DNA of 64,000 nucleotides from an uncultured Oscillospiraceae bacterium. GTDB taxonomy: Bacteria; Bacillota; Clostridia; Oscillospirales; Ruminococcaceae. A program made the position numbers and the translations under genes. The notes beneath the pieces are model-generated. The model was given only the letters and a program-made list of their open reading frames with translations. It searched no databases and was not told the origin of the DNA. The stretch lies in assembly GCA_934466455.1 (NCBI GenBank), contig CAKSLF010000010.1, positions 7,286 through 71,285 on the forward strand, written 5' to 3'. Each line of letters begins with the position of its first letter. Positions within the stretch are counted from its first letter, which is position 1. Shown here piece by piece: positions 8,007-16,835 of the stretch.

Positions 8007-9305
8007 TCATCCGATGGAAATGTTTCCTTCTGGATAAACAGCACGTTCACCATTTGTAAAATGCCACAAAGTAGCTATGGTAAGCGGACCGAGCCTTCCT
8101 ATAAACATAATCAAAATCGAAAGCAGCTTGCTGCCATCGCAAAGGTCGCCGGTTATTCCGGTGGAAAGCCCCGCCGTGCCAAAGGCACTCACCATTTCAA
8201 AGGCGATATCCCGAAGCGGAATTTCCGGTTCCATCACACACATAAAATATATACCCGTAAGCACCACTGAAATGCTCATAATCACTATAATTGCCGCTTT
8301 GCGGAATGCATCCTGCGGTATTGAATACTTAAACGCCTTCTCGGATTCATTCGTTGCCGCAGATCTCACGCCCTTGAGCAAAACGAAAAACGTGGTGGTC
8401 TTTATACCGCCGCCGGTTGAACCGGGCGAAGCACCAATGAACATAAGTGCCATCATAACCACAAGTCCTGCATCTGTAAATCCTCCGAGCGGGTATGTAC
8501 AGAATCCCGCAGTTCTTGCGGAAACACTTTGGAACAGTGCTCCGAGCCAGCTTATGTTCTCCGTAAGCTTAAAAAGCAGTGTGCCTGCAAAAATAAGTGC
8601 TGCACTGGTGGAAAGCACAACCTTTGAATGCACAGAAAGCTTTTTCCAGTGTAACTTCTTTTCAATCAATTCCCTTATAGCAAGGAATCCGATTCCACCA
8701 AAAAATATAATTGCGCAGGTTACAATATTAAGCCACACATCGTTTTTATATGGCATAAGGCTCGTTCCGTTACCGAGCACGTCAAAGCCTGCATTGTTGA
8801 ACGCAGATATCGAGTGAAAAAGGCTCAGTCCCACCGCCTTTATAAAGGGATAATCCCTCGCAAAGGTCACAAAGCTCAGCACCGCACCTATAAGCTCGCA
8901 GGTTACGGTGGTAAGAAAGACGCTTTTCAAAAAGCGAACTATTCCTTTTCCCGAATCAAGATTCATGGCATCACGAATTATATTTCTCTCTTTAATATTC
9001 ATGCGTTTGCGCATGGCAAGAATTACTCCCGCACCGATAGATGTAAGCCCAAGGCCGCCTATCTGTATAAGCAGTGCTATTATAACCTGCCCGAATGCGG
9101 TAAAAGTGCTGCCTGGATCAACCGTTGTAAGCCCTGTTACACAAACGGCACTTGCCGCAGTATAAAGCGCGTCAATATACCTCAACGTTATTCCGCTTTT
9201 TACACTGCACGGCAAACACAACAGTGCCGACCCGATAAGCAGCGTAACCGCAAAGCCCAAAGCTATTATGCGTGCCGGAGACTGCCTTTTTATAAATTTA
9301 TTCAT
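8007..9305 (-). CDS. ktrB: KtrB/TrkH-type potassium transporter
   Basis: This is the membrane pore subunit of the K+ uptake system. The four pore-loop repeats are visible: VCVTGLTTV, FNNAGFDVLG, ARTAGFCTY and FGTAGLSTGIT, separated by paired membrane helices. The predicted length is 432 residues. ATG 9305 follows AAGGAGA; the longer frame upstream has no support and would run through a terminator. It is co-transcribed with the regulator gene downstream. Confidence 0.9.
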   Translation of the reverse strand: MNKFIKRQSPARIIALGFAVTLLIGSALLCLPCSVKSGITLRYIDALYTAASAVCVTGLTTVDPGSTFTAFGQVIIALLIQIGGLGLTSIGAGVILAMRKRMNIKERNIIRDAMNLDSGKGIVRFLKSVFLTTVTCELIGAVLSFVTFARDYPFIKAVGLSLFHSISAFNNAGFDVLGNGTSLMPYKNDVWLNIVTCAIIFFGGIGFLAIRELIEKKLHWKKLSVHSKVVLSTSAALIFAGTLLFKLTENISWLGALFQSVSARTAGFCTYPLGGFTDAGLVVMMALMFIGASPGSTGGGIKTTTFFVLLKGVRSAATNESEKAFKYSIPQDAFRKAAIIVIMSISVVLTGIYFMCVMEPEIPLRDIAFEMVSAFGTAGLSTGITGDLCDGSKLLSILIMFIGRLGPLTIATLWHFTNGERAVYPEGNISIG

Positions 9306-9321
9306 CTTTCTCCTTGCGCCG

Positions 9322-9354
9322 AAAAATCCTCCGGAGTCATTCCGGAGGATTTTT
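9322..9354 (-). terminator. Terminator after the four-helix membrane protein gene
   Basis: A 14-bp perfect stem (9322-9335 with 9341-9354) and five-base loop, with the T-run on the minus strand. It separates ktrB from the gene at 9361-9792. Confidence 0.85.
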
Positions 9355-9360
9355 GCTGTT

Positions 9361-9792
9361 TTATTTTCCGTTTCCGAAAACTTTTCTGTTTTTAAGTCCG
9401 CCGAGGAACATTGTAATGGCTCCGCCGGCAGATACTGCGGCAATTATAAGTCCTGTTCCCTCTGCGGAACCGTTTTGGATAAGCAGCACAACCGCAAGAG
9501 CAAAAACGCAGATTGCATTTATCATAACCTTACGCCCCTTGCTTGGGCGGTTGCGGTTATTTATTCCGTCAAGTGCAACAAGCAGCGACAGAGCGGTTTG
9601 CAGACACAGAGAAACCGTATATCCGAGAACATCGCTTGTCTGTGCCGCACCGAAGAGTACGCCCGTTGCAAAAAGCCACGCCATATAAGAATTTATAACG
9701 CCGCCGATAATAACAAGCACGGCACCGTAAACGATAAGTCTTCCGCCCGGAGCACGGCTGTCGAAAATCGGCTTTTTGGTTTTCTTTTTCAT
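9361..9792 (-). CDS. Small membrane protein, four predicted helices
   Basis: I do not recognise a family. The 143-residue product starts with a basic stretch (KKKTKKP) and has about four hydrophobic segments, roughly residues 18-45, 55-75, 88-105 and 112-130, and ends in a short basic tail. ATG 9792 is preceded by GGGGAT. It follows the transketolase genes on the same strand by 14 bases, so it is probably co-transcribed, but the context gives no clear function. Confidence 0.75.
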   Translation of the reverse strand: MKKKTKKPIFDSRAPGGRLIVYGAVLVIIGGVINSYMAWLFATGVLFGAAQTSDVLGYTVSLCLQTALSLLVALDGINNRNRPSKGRKVMINAICVFALAVVLLIQNGSAEGTGLIIAAVSAGGAITMFLGGLKNRKVFGNGK

Positions 9793-9805
9793 TGATATAT
9801 CCCCT

Positions 9806-10735
9806 TTATTTCATGGAAACGGCTTTTCTTGCCGCTTCAACAATGTCATTTTCGGTCATTCCGAATTTTTCGGAAAGCTCCGGCATTTTTCCAACCTCGC
9901 CGAACACATCCTTTGTGCCTACAGGCACCATCGGCACCGGGCAGTTTTGGGCGGCAACCTCGGCAACTGCGGAGAAAAGCCCGCCGATTATGTTGTGATT
10001 TTCCGCAACAACGGCGCAGCGGGTCTTTTTTACGGAGCTTACAACCGCTTCGGCATCAATGGGTTTTATTGTATGGATATTGATGACTTCTGCGTCAACG
10101 CCCTCTTCTTTAAGAATCTCGGCTGCTTCCATAGCTCTTTTTACCATAATCCCGCTTGCAAAAATCGTTACATCCTTGCCGTCGTAAATTTTATCCGCCT
10201 TGAACAGGTCGAATTTATAATTTTCGTCCTCAAAAATATCCGGAGTTTCTTTTCTGAACATACGAATATAAACCGGACCGTAATGATTTATAATCTGCGG
10301 CAAAGCCTGCTTTAGCTGGGCGTTATCCGCCGGTTCGAAAATAACCATTGTCGGAATGGAGCGAAGAACGCCTATGTCTTCAAGGCTCATATGGGTGCCG
10401 CCGTTAAGCTGGGCGGAAATTCCGGGGTCGGTTCCGACTATCTTTACATTTTGCTTTGCATATGCTATTGAAACGGCTATTTGGTCGCAAATTCTTCTTG
10501 TTGCAAACGGAGTAAAGGAGCTTATAAACGGAATAAATCCATAGGAGGAAAGACCGGCGGCAACGGAAGCCATATTTTGCTCCGCAATACCCACCTCAAA
10601 AGCTCTTTCCGGGAAAAGCTGCTGAAGCTTTTTTGTGCCGTTGCAGTTTGCAAGGTCTGCGTCCAAAACACAAATTCGGTCGTCGTGCTCCATAATCTCC
10701 GCAAGGGTATTTCCGAAAACTTCTCTCATCATCAT
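9806..10735 (-). CDS. Transketolase, C-terminal subunit
   Basis: This is the pyrimidine-binding and C-terminal part of a split transketolase, acting with the neighbouring N-terminal subunit in the pentose phosphate pathway. The Glu that activates thiamine diphosphate lies in VGIAEQNMAS, and the C-terminal transketolase domain follows (VTIFASGIMVKRAMEAAEILKEEGV). The start is the first of three tandem ATG codons at 10735, after AGGGGGTG. The gene lies 13 bases after its partner. Related split proteins include the 1-deoxyxylulose-5-phosphate synthase family, but the split form points to transketolase. Confidence 0.9.
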   Translation of the reverse strand: MMMREVFGNTLAEIMEHDDRICVLDADLANCNGTKKLQQLFPERAFEVGIAEQNMASVAAGLSSYGFIPFISSFTPFATRRICDQIAVSIAYAKQNVKIVGTDPGISAQLNGGTHMSLEDIGVLRSIPTMVIFEPADNAQLKQALPQIINHYGPVYIRMFRKETPDIFEDENYKFDLFKADKIYDGKDVTIFASGIMVKRAMEAAEILKEEGVDAEVINIHTIKPIDAEAVVSSVKKTRCAVVAENHNIIGGLFSAVAEVAAQNCPVPMVPVGTKDVFGEVGKMPELSEKFGMTENDIVEAARKAVSMK

Positions 10736-10748
10736 AGCGCACACCCCC

Positions 10749-11546
10749 TTACTGAAGCTCCGCAAGAGCGGCTTCCACTTTTTCTTTCGGCAAAGACATA
10801 CTGTGGCAGGAAGGACCTGCGTTTTCGGCAAAGCTTACGCCCTTGCCCTTTATTGTATCAAGAATTATCATAGAGGGCTTGCCCTTTTTTGCCTTGGCAC
10901 GGTCGATTGCTGCGGAGATTGCTTCGCAGTCGTGACCGTTGATTTCCTGGGTGTACCAGCCAAAGGCTCTCCACTTTGCTTTAAGGTCGCCGAGGGAGTT
11001 TATATCATCGGTATATCCGTCAAGCTGCATATTGTTCTTATCGGTGAATGCGATAAAGTTATCCAGCTTTTTTTGTGCGGCAAGCATTGCCGCTTCCCAA
11101 ATCTGTCCCTCCTGGCTTTCGCCGTCGCCGACGATTGCATAAATCGTTGCGCCGTCTTTCTTTATCTTTGAACCGATAGCCACGCCCACGGCACAGGAAA
11201 ATCCCTGACCGAGAGAACCAGCAGTCATATCCACGCCGGGGGTTTTGTTCATATCACAGTGACTTGGAAGGTTGGTTCCGAATCTGTTGAGGGTATAGAG
11301 CCATTCTCTCGGAAAAAATCCCTTAAGCGCAAGAGTTGCATAAACTGCGGGACCTGCGTGACCCTTTGAAACGATAAGCCTGTCCCTGCCCTCCATTTTC
11401 GGGTTTTTGGGGTCAACATTCATTTTATCAAAATAGAGCACCCGAAGCAGCTCCACAATCGACATTGAACCGCCGATATGACCGCTTCCTATGCTACCGA
11501 TACATTCGAGAGTCATTCTGCGAATCTCTTTGCAGATTTCGTCCAT
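10749..11546 (-). CDS. Transketolase, N-terminal subunit
   Basis: This is the thiamine-diphosphate (pyrophosphate side) subunit. The ThDP/Mg motif GDGESQEGQIWEAA through DKNNMQLDG is complete, and the conserved SKGHAGPAVYA and GSLGQGFS are present. The 265 residues fit split transketolases. I start at ATG 11546, with AAGGAG upstream; an ATG nine codons earlier has no site. The enzyme moves two-carbon ketol units among pentose phosphates, complementing RpiB encoded further right. Confidence 0.9.
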   Translation of the reverse strand: MDEICKEIRRMTLECIGSIGSGHIGGSMSIVELLRVLYFDKMNVDPKNPKMEGRDRLIVSKGHAGPAVYATLALKGFFPREWLYTLNRFGTNLPSHCDMNKTPGVDMTAGSLGQGFSCAVGVAIGSKIKKDGATIYAIVGDGESQEGQIWEAAMLAAQKKLDNFIAFTDKNNMQLDGYTDDINSLGDLKAKWRAFGWYTQEINGHDCEAISAAIDRAKAKKGKPSMIILDTIKGKGVSFAENAGPSCHSMSLPKEKVEAALAELQ

Positions 11547-11654
11547 GTACCAACCACTCCTTCCAGAACACATTGATAAAACATATTATAGCACAAAATC
11601 CGCAAAGGGAATACTTATTTTTTCAAATTCCGTAAAAATTCGATTATATGACGG

Positions 11655-11690
11655 AAAGCGTTCCGTTTATAAGGTCAAACGGAACGCTTT
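11655..11690. repeat. Inverted repeat, possible terminator
   Basis: A perfect 14-bp stem (11655-11668 with 11677-11690) lies between the sigE group and the transketolase genes. No T-run follows on the minus strand, where the genes are. On the plus strand a T-rich stretch follows after six bases. Confidence 0.5.
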
Positions 11691-11718
11691 TGCACAATTT
11701 TTTTTATTAAAACCGCCC

Positions 11719-11880
11719 TCAAAGGTGATTTTCGTCCACCCATTTTTTTGCAAGGCGCACCGCAAGCTCCTCTGCCTTTTCGGAGGTTTCTTCCCCAAGG
11801 GGAAAAGGATTTGTTTTATAGAGCGGCGTTTGCGCCGCCTTGTTCTCGTCCTTGCTTATTTTATTTCTTTTTATATACAT
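11719..11880 (-). CDS. 53-residue protein downstream of sigE
   Basis: ATG 11880 follows GGGGTGAT at six bases. The product is hydrophilic: a basic N-terminus, TPLYKTNPFPLGEE in the middle and a C-terminal amphipathic helix ending KKWVDENHL. The layout and the WVDEN-type ending recall the small clostridial DUF3787-like proteins, some of which are described as spore proteins. This is a weak similarity from memory. It lies 56 bases after sigE and may share its transcript, which would suit a sporulation role. Confidence 0.55.
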   Translation of the reverse strand: MYIKRNKISKDENKAAQTPLYKTNPFPLGEETSEKAEELAVRLAKKWVDENHL

Positions 11881-11936
11881 ATTTATATCACCCCAAGCTT
11901 ATTCTTTTCCCAAGGCGGCGCAGCTATGCGTTTTTT

Positions 11937-12662
11937 TCAGAAAAGTGCGGTTTTTTCAAGATCCCGCCGAAGCCGGGCAATTATCTTTTTTTCAAGGCGG
12001 GAAATGTATGACTGACTTATCCCGATTATATCGGCAACCTCCTTTTGGGTATGCTCCTTTTCGCCGGAAAGCCCAAAACGCAGCACCATAATTTTGTGCT
12101 CCCGTTCGCCAAGGCGGGCTACGGCTTCGTTCAACACCCGCCGCTCGGCGTCCTGCTCTATCCCCCGATTTACGCAGTCACTGTCCGTTCCGAGAACATC
12201 GGAGAGCAAAAGCTCGTTTCCGTCCCAATCCACATTAAGCGGTTCATCTATGGAAACCTCGTTTTTAAGCGGCTGGGTTTTGCGGATAAACATAAGTATC
12301 TCGTTTTCTATACACCGGGAAGCATAGGTAGCAAGCTTTATGCCTTTTCGGTGCTCAAAGGTATTTACCGCTTTTATAAGCCCTATCGTTCCGATTGAGG
12401 TTAAATCCTCCACTCCTATCCCGGTTGATTCAAACTTTTTTGCTATATAAACCACAAGGCGAAGGTTGCGCTCTATAAGCAGGTTTTTTGCTTCCTTGCT
12501 CCCGTGCTCAAGCCGTTCAAAAGCCTCTGCCTCCTCCTCCTTTGAAAGAGGCGGGGGAAGGCTTTCCGGTCCGTTTATGTAAAATATTTTCCCGGGAAAA
12601 AGCCTTGTAAAAAGCAGCGAAATCCGCATTGTTACAGCGTTTATCAAGTTTTTTACATTCAT
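11937..12662 (-). CDS. sigE: Sporulation sigma factor sigma-E precursor
   Basis: This is the RNA polymerase sigma factor of the early mother cell. The 241 residues include a hydrophobic amphipathic pro-sequence at the N-terminus (roughly 1-30), removed by SpoIIGA. Region 2 is clear (RNLRLVVYIAKKFESTG, IGTIGLIKAVNTFE, KLATYASRCIENEI), as is the region 4 helix-turn-helix (TQKEVADIIGISQSYISRLEKK). ATG 12662 follows GGAGGTAAG. It lies immediately after spoIIGA, the standard spoIIG order. Confidence 0.97.
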   Translation of the reverse strand: MNVKNLINAVTMRISLLFTRLFPGKIFYINGPESLPPPLSKEEEAEAFERLEHGSKEAKNLLIERNLRLVVYIAKKFESTGIGVEDLTSIGTIGLIKAVNTFEHRKGIKLATYASRCIENEILMFIRKTQPLKNEVSIDEPLNVDWDGNELLLSDVLGTDSDCVNRGIEQDAERRVLNEAVARLGEREHKIMVLRFGLSGEKEHTQKEVADIIGISQSYISRLEKKIIARLRRDLEKTALF

Positions 12663-12663
12663 T

Positions 12664-13530
12664 TTATCTTACCTCCGTAAAGCTTTTATTCGCTTGTTTA
12701 AGAATTAGATTGCCGCCGAGAAGAAGCGTGCCCTCCGGGGCAAAATCCGAAAATCCTATCAATACTTCCTCCGCTTGAAAAACGCTTCCGCCTTTTTCGA
12801 GCACAAGCTTTTCCGGGCGTATTGCCGGAATGAGCACGCTTCCGGATACCGTTGAGCACGGAACAAGCCTTATCCCATACTTCGTGCTCAAATTGCGTTC
12901 CAAAAGCTGCTCAAGCATATCCGGCGGAAGCAGTTTTTTTAACTCCGCAGCACGGCAAACCACAACCGGTGCGCCGGAAAGCGGCTCCGTAAGGGAATTT
13001 CCCGTATCGGTAAAGCCCTTGAGCACGGCGCAGCCTCCGCCGTAATATATCTTTGCAATGCAGGCTCCCTCCGACTCTCCATGGCGGAAAAGGCGGCGCA
13101 AAAGCTCCGTTACGGCAAAGGCGGCGCAAGCCGCAAGCACTATTTCCAAAGCGGAAAATTCAAAATATACAACACCGTTTTTCAAAAGAAATTCCTTTGG
13201 CTGCGCCGCCGTTCCGATAAGCAGCATAAAGCCGGAAAATACAAAGCCGCAGGCATAAAATACCGCCAAAAGCCGCAAAAGCTCAAGCGGCTTTCTTCTT
13301 CCAAAACAAATGAGCACCATTATTGCGGAAACCGCAAAGCGGCTTATCCAAAGGACCGCCCTTTCAAGGGGAAAAATTACGCAGAGGGAATAAACCGCAC
13401 CGACAGCCGCAGCAAAAAGCCCCCGCAGCCTTACAAACCTTGCGCCCGCAAGCCTTGCCGTTCCGAAAAGAACAAGATAATCGACGGCAAGGTTTATCGT
13501 CACCAAAATATCCGCATATATTACACGCAA
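12664..13530 (-). CDS. spoIIGA: Pro-sigma-E processing protease SpoIIGA
   Basis: This is a membrane-embedded aspartic protease in the septum that activates sigma-E. The N-terminal half is about five membrane helices. The C-terminal half has the family's active site, FTDTGNSLTEPLSGAPVVV, with the catalytic Asp in DTGN. The 288 residues are of normal length. TTG 13530 is eight bases after GGAGGCG. Its stop is one base from the sigE start. Copies of the recurring GTGCTCA word occur in this gene in several frames. Confidence 0.93.
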   Translation of the reverse strand: MRVIYADILVTINLAVDYLVLFGTARLAGARFVRLRGLFAAAVGAVYSLCVIFPLERAVLWISRFAVSAIMVLICFGRRKPLELLRLLAVFYACGFVFSGFMLLIGTAAQPKEFLLKNGVVYFEFSALEIVLAACAAFAVTELLRRLFRHGESEGACIAKIYYGGGCAVLKGFTDTGNSLTEPLSGAPVVVCRAAELKKLLPPDMLEQLLERNLSTKYGIRLVPCSTVSGSVLIPAIRPEKLVLEKGGSVFQAEEVLIGFSDFAPEGTLLLGGNLILKQANKSFTEVR

Positions 13531-13555
13531 AGTAATCGCCTCCGCCTTTGAGAAA

Positions 13556-13590
13556 ATTATACCGCCCGGCGGCGTGGTTTTTAAGTCGAA
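13556..13590 (-). promoter_or_regulatory. Possible spoIIG promoter with Spo0A-like box
   Basis: On the minus strand TATAAT (13561-13556) is preceded, 22 bp upstream, by TCGACT. That wide gap is the arrangement known for the Bacillus subtilis spoIIG promoter. The same bases read AGTCGAA on the plus strand, one mismatch from the Spo0A box TGTCGAA. The predicted start lies about 20 bases before spoIIGA. This is inference from spacing. Confidence 0.4.
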
Positions 13591-13654
13591 ACACTTACCG
13601 GGGAATTTTTCATATAATATTGCGACGGATTTTTTTAGCGGGAGGCGATTTTCG

Positions 13655-13828
13655 GTGCGGCAAAAAGATGTTTTTTCCTCCGACGAAATCAGGGGGAGAG
13701 AATGTAAAGATTACCTTGAGGAATTTTGCGCAGGACAGCGCAGAGAAATTGCAAAATACAAAGTAGACGATTTTTTTGACGGCGAACCGCCGGCGCAGGC
13801 TGAGGGGCAACTCACAAAGTCATCATAA
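13655..13828 (+). CDS. 57-residue hydrophilic protein divergent from spoIIGA
   Basis: GTG 13655 is nine bases after GGGAGG. The peptide is very charged (SSDEIRGRECKDYLEEF, then KYKVDDFFDGEPP) with one Cys pair and no membrane segment. I recognise no family. A TATAAT at 13613-13618 could serve as its -10. It is followed by a terminator ten bases on, so it looks like a single-gene unit transcribed away from the sporulation locus. Confidence 0.5.
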   Translation: MRQKDVFSSDEIRGRECKDYLEEFCAGQRREIAKYKVDDFFDGEPPAQAEGQLTKSS

Positions 13829-13837
13829 AAATGCACA

Positions 13838-13870
13838 AAAGCCCGGCTGCTTTATCACCGGGCTTTAATA
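13838..13870 (+). terminator. Terminator after the 57-residue gene
   Basis: A nine-bp stem AAAGCCCGG/CCGGGCTTT (13838-13846, 13858-13866), followed by a T-rich stretch. Confidence 0.7.
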
Positions 13871-14011
13871 TTTTAGTCAAATTCGGCATATTTCAAAAAA
13901 AGAGCGTTTTGCACAAAAATTCGGTTTGATTTTTATGCAATAATACCTGTCGATTATTGAAAGGTCATAAAAGCAAATGAAAATTTTTATGGATTTTTTA
14001 CAAAATTGTCT

Positions 14012-14040
14012 TGAAAATTCGTGCGTTTTAACTTAAAATA
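14012..14040 (+). promoter_or_regulatory. Sigma-A promoter of the regulator gene
   Basis: TTGAAA (14012-14017) and TAAAAT (14035-14040) are separated by 17 bp, 47 bases before the start codon. Confidence 0.65.
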
Positions 14041-14086
14041 AGGATAGGGCATTTTTAAGTTTATGCCGTGCGAAAGAGGGGTTTTA

Positions 14087-15172
14087 ATGTCAAACAGATT
14101 ATTTCAGGGTATAATACATCAGATGCATGACAGCATCGGCAGAACGGTCGGTATCGTTGACGATACCTCCACCGTTGTCGCTTGCAGCGACCTTGCCAGA
14201 GTCGGCGAGCGCAACGATTTTCTTGTTTCCGACTTTGCCGGGGACGGGGAATGCAAAATCTGCGACGGTTTTACATACAAGGTCTTCGGCGTTGACGACC
14301 GTCCGGAGTTTGCCGTGTTCGTCGCCGGAACAGACGGTCTTGCGGCGCAGTTCTGTTCCCTTATGGCAGTTTCTCTTGCGGGAATAAAGCAATATTACGA
14401 CGAAAAATACGACCGTGCAAACTTTATTAAGAATGTTATTCTCGATAACATTCTTCCCGGCGATATATACATAAAAGCAAGGGAGCTTCGCTTTCCCACC
14501 GATGTTTCGAGGGTCGTTCTCTTTATTCGTGTGCTTACGGTCAACGATATTTCCGTTTTTGATGTTGTGCAAAACCTTTTTCCGGACAAAAACAAGGATT
14601 TTGTTTTCAGCGTAAGCGAATCCGATGTTGTTCTTGTAAAAGAAATTAAGCCCGGAATCGAAAGTTCCGATATTGAAAAGCTTGCAAGCTCCATTATCGA
14701 AACCCTCAGCGGAGAATTTTTTACCAGAGTTAATGTCGGCATAGGCACAACCGCAACCGGAATCAAGGACCTTGCAAAGAGCTTTAAGGAAGCACAGGTC
14801 GCTCTTGAGGTCGGCAAAGTTTTCGATACGGATAAAGCCATTGTAAACTATGACAATCTCGGCATTGCAAGGCTTATTTATCAGCTTCCCACCACTCTTT
14901 GCGAAATGTTCCTGCGGGAAGTTTTTAAGAGAGGCTCTATCGAAAGTCTTGACCAGGAAACTCTTTTTACAATTCAAAAATTCTTTGAGAACAATCTTAA
15001 TGTTTCCGAAACAAGCCGTAAGCTCTTTGTTCACAGAAACACTCTTGTTTACCGCCTTGAGAAAATCAAAAAGCTTACCGGGCTTGACCTTCGTGAATTT
15101 GACCATGCCATTGTGTTCAAGGTTGCGCTTATGGTCAAGAAGTACCTCTCCGCAAACCCCGTAAAATACTGA
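14087..15172 (+). CDS. CdaR/PucR-family transcriptional regulator
   Basis: The C-terminal PucR-type helix-turn-helix is clear (NVSETSRKLFVHRNTLVYRLEKIKKLTGLDL). The middle resembles the GGDEF-like domain of this family, and the N-terminal part may be a sensor domain. The 361 residues suit the family, whose members respond to sugar diacids, purines or amino acids; no effector can be read here. ATG 14087 follows AGAGGGG; an ATG eight codons upstream lacks a site. It precedes ftsE by 46 bases, so it may be in the same transcript, but a role in division is not implied. It is unrelated to the c-di-AMP regulator CdaR at 34.8 kb. Confidence 0.85.
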   Translation: MSNRLFQGIIHQMHDSIGRTVGIVDDTSTVVACSDLARVGERNDFLVSDFAGDGECKICDGFTYKVFGVDDRPEFAVFVAGTDGLAAQFCSLMAVSLAGIKQYYDEKYDRANFIKNVILDNILPGDIYIKARELRFPTDVSRVVLFIRVLTVNDISVFDVVQNLFPDKNKDFVFSVSESDVVLVKEIKPGIESSDIEKLASSIIETLSGEFFTRVNVGIGTTATGIKDLAKSFKEAQVALEVGKVFDTDKAIVNYDNLGIARLIYQLPTTLCEMFLREVFKRGSIESLDQETLFTIQKFFENNLNVSETSRKLFVHRNTLVYRLEKIKKLTGLDLREFDHAIVFKVALMVKKYLSANPVKY

Positions 15173-15218
15173 TTTTGCGTTTTTTGTTTTTTATCATTGT
15201 TTATTGTGAGGTTTCAAA

Positions 15219-15902
15219 TTGATTGAATTTCAGAATGTAACAAAAAAATATCCAAACGGCACGCTTGCTCTTAACGATGTAAGCCTGCGCATTGCCGACG
15301 GAGAATTTGTCTTTATCGTCGGTTCCTCCGGCGCAGGCAAAAGCACCCTTATAAAGCTTATGCTGCGTGAGGAGCGGGCAACCTCCGGCGTTATCAAGGT
15401 AAACGGCAAAAATCTTGGAAAAATGCCGAGATATAAAATCCCAAAGTTTCGCCGCTCTATCGGCGTTGTGTTCCAGGATTTTCGCCTTATCCCCAATATG
15501 AGCGCATACGATAATGTGGCTTTTGCTCTTCGTGTGACCAATGTTTCCGCAAAGGAAATCAAGCGAAAGGTTCCGTATATGCTCTCCCTTGTCGGGCTTG
15601 CAAACAAGGCAAAATGCAAGCCGGAGGAGCTTTCCGGCGGCGAACAGCAGCGTGTCGCCCTTGCCCGTGCGCTTGTTAATTCACCCTCTCTTATCATAGC
15701 GGACGAGCCTACCGGCAACATCGACCCGGAGCTTTCTTTTGAGATAGTTGACCTGCTTAACGAAATAAACAAGCTTGGCGTTACCATTGTTATGGTCACC
15801 CACGAGCACGACCTTGTTCAGCAGTTTAACCGCAGAGTTATAACAATCGAAAAGGGCGAGGTTGTCCGTGATGTTGAAGGAACGGAGGCACCCGTATGCT
15901 GA
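15219..15902 (+). CDS. ftsE: Cell division ATP-binding protein FtsE
   Basis: This is the cytoplasmic ATPase of the FtsEX complex, which activates peptidoglycan hydrolases. Walker A GSSGAGKST, signature LSGGEQQRVALARAL, Walker B LIIADEPTGNID and a switch His in VTHEHD are all present. The 227 residues are standard. TTG 15219 follows GTGAGG. The end overlaps ftsX by seven bases. Confidence 0.96.
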   Translation: MIEFQNVTKKYPNGTLALNDVSLRIADGEFVFIVGSSGAGKSTLIKLMLREERATSGVIKVNGKNLGKMPRYKIPKFRRSIGVVFQDFRLIPNMSAYDNVAFALRVTNVSAKEIKRKVPYMLSLVGLANKAKCKPEELSGGEQQRVALARALVNSPSLIIADEPTGNIDPELSFEIVDLLNEINKLGVTIVMVTHEHDLVQQFNRRVITIEKGEVVRDVEGTEAPVC

Positions 15903-16798
15903 ACAGCTTTTTCTATCTTGTAAAGCAGGGCTTTAAGAACCTCTGGAACAACCGGCTTATGTCCCTTGCCTCAATCGGCGTTCTTGTTTCCTGTATGCTG
16001 CTTATCGGTGCAGCCGCTCTTCTTTCTGTTAATGTTTCAAATGTTGTTGACGAGCTTGAGGACCAAAGCGAAGCAATAGTTTATCTTGACGACGGCACCT
16101 CCGATGCGGACCGGGAGCGCATAAGAAAAGACATTATCGCCACCGGAAAAATTTCCACCGTTGAGTTTATCTCCAAGGAAGAAGCTCTTTCCTCTATGAT
16201 GGAATCCATGGGCAACGAAGGGCTTTTGTTCGACGCCTATAAGGACAACAACAACCTCCCGGATTCCTACCGAATCACCTTTGACGATGTTTCTCAACTT
16301 GAGAATACCGTTGCGGCAATCGAAAAAATCGACGGCGTTTTTTCCGTTTCCGCAATGACGGAGGTGGCAAATGTCATCACCGGAATTAAAAAAATGGCTT
16401 ACATAGGCGGCATTGTTATAATCGGGCTTTTGATTGCGGTTTCTCTTATGATAGTCGGCAACACCATAAAAATCACCGTTTTCAGCCGCAGAAGAGAAAT
16501 CAGCATTATGAAATATGTCGGAGCAACAAACGGATTTATCCGCCTTCCTTTTGTAGTCGAGGGCATGAGCCTTGGCATTATCTCCGGCGCAATAGCCTAT
16601 GGGCTTATCTATTTCGGCTATGACTACCTTACAAACTGGGTTCTCTCTCAAAAATCCGATTGGTTCTCCATGATAGTTTCCGGCATGGTTCCTTTTTCCG
16701 CAATATCAAGTCAGCTCTTAATCGGATTTTTGTGCGGCGGCGCACTTATCGGCGTTTTCGGCTGTGCGGCCTTTATCGGAAAACACCTTAAAGTCTGA
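15896..16798 (+). CDS. ftsX: Cell division membrane protein FtsX
   Basis: This is the membrane partner of FtsE. A cytoplasmic N-terminus is followed by a first helix (about 20-45), a large extracellular loop that binds the hydrolase, then three C-terminal helices with the FtsX permease pattern (GNTIKITVFSRRREISIMKYVGATNGFIRLPF). The 300 residues are normal. ATG 15896 lies within the ftsE end, after GGAGG. The M23 hydrolase that follows is the likely effector. Confidence 0.95.
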   Translation: MLNSFFYLVKQGFKNLWNNRLMSLASIGVLVSCMLLIGAAALLSVNVSNVVDELEDQSEAIVYLDDGTSDADRERIRKDIIATGKISTVEFISKEEALSSMMESMGNEGLLFDAYKDNNNLPDSYRITFDDVSQLENTVAAIEKIDGVFSVSAMTEVANVITGIKKMAYIGGIVIIGLLIAVSLMIVGNTIKITVFSRRREISIMKYVGATNGFIRLPFVVEGMSLGIISGAIAYGLIYFGYDYLTNWVLSQKSDWFSMIVSGMVPFSAISSQLLIGFLCGGALIGVFGCAAFIGKHLKV

Positions 16799-16835
16799 CG
16801 GCTGTTCACCATATTCCCTTTTACGGAGGTAAAAA

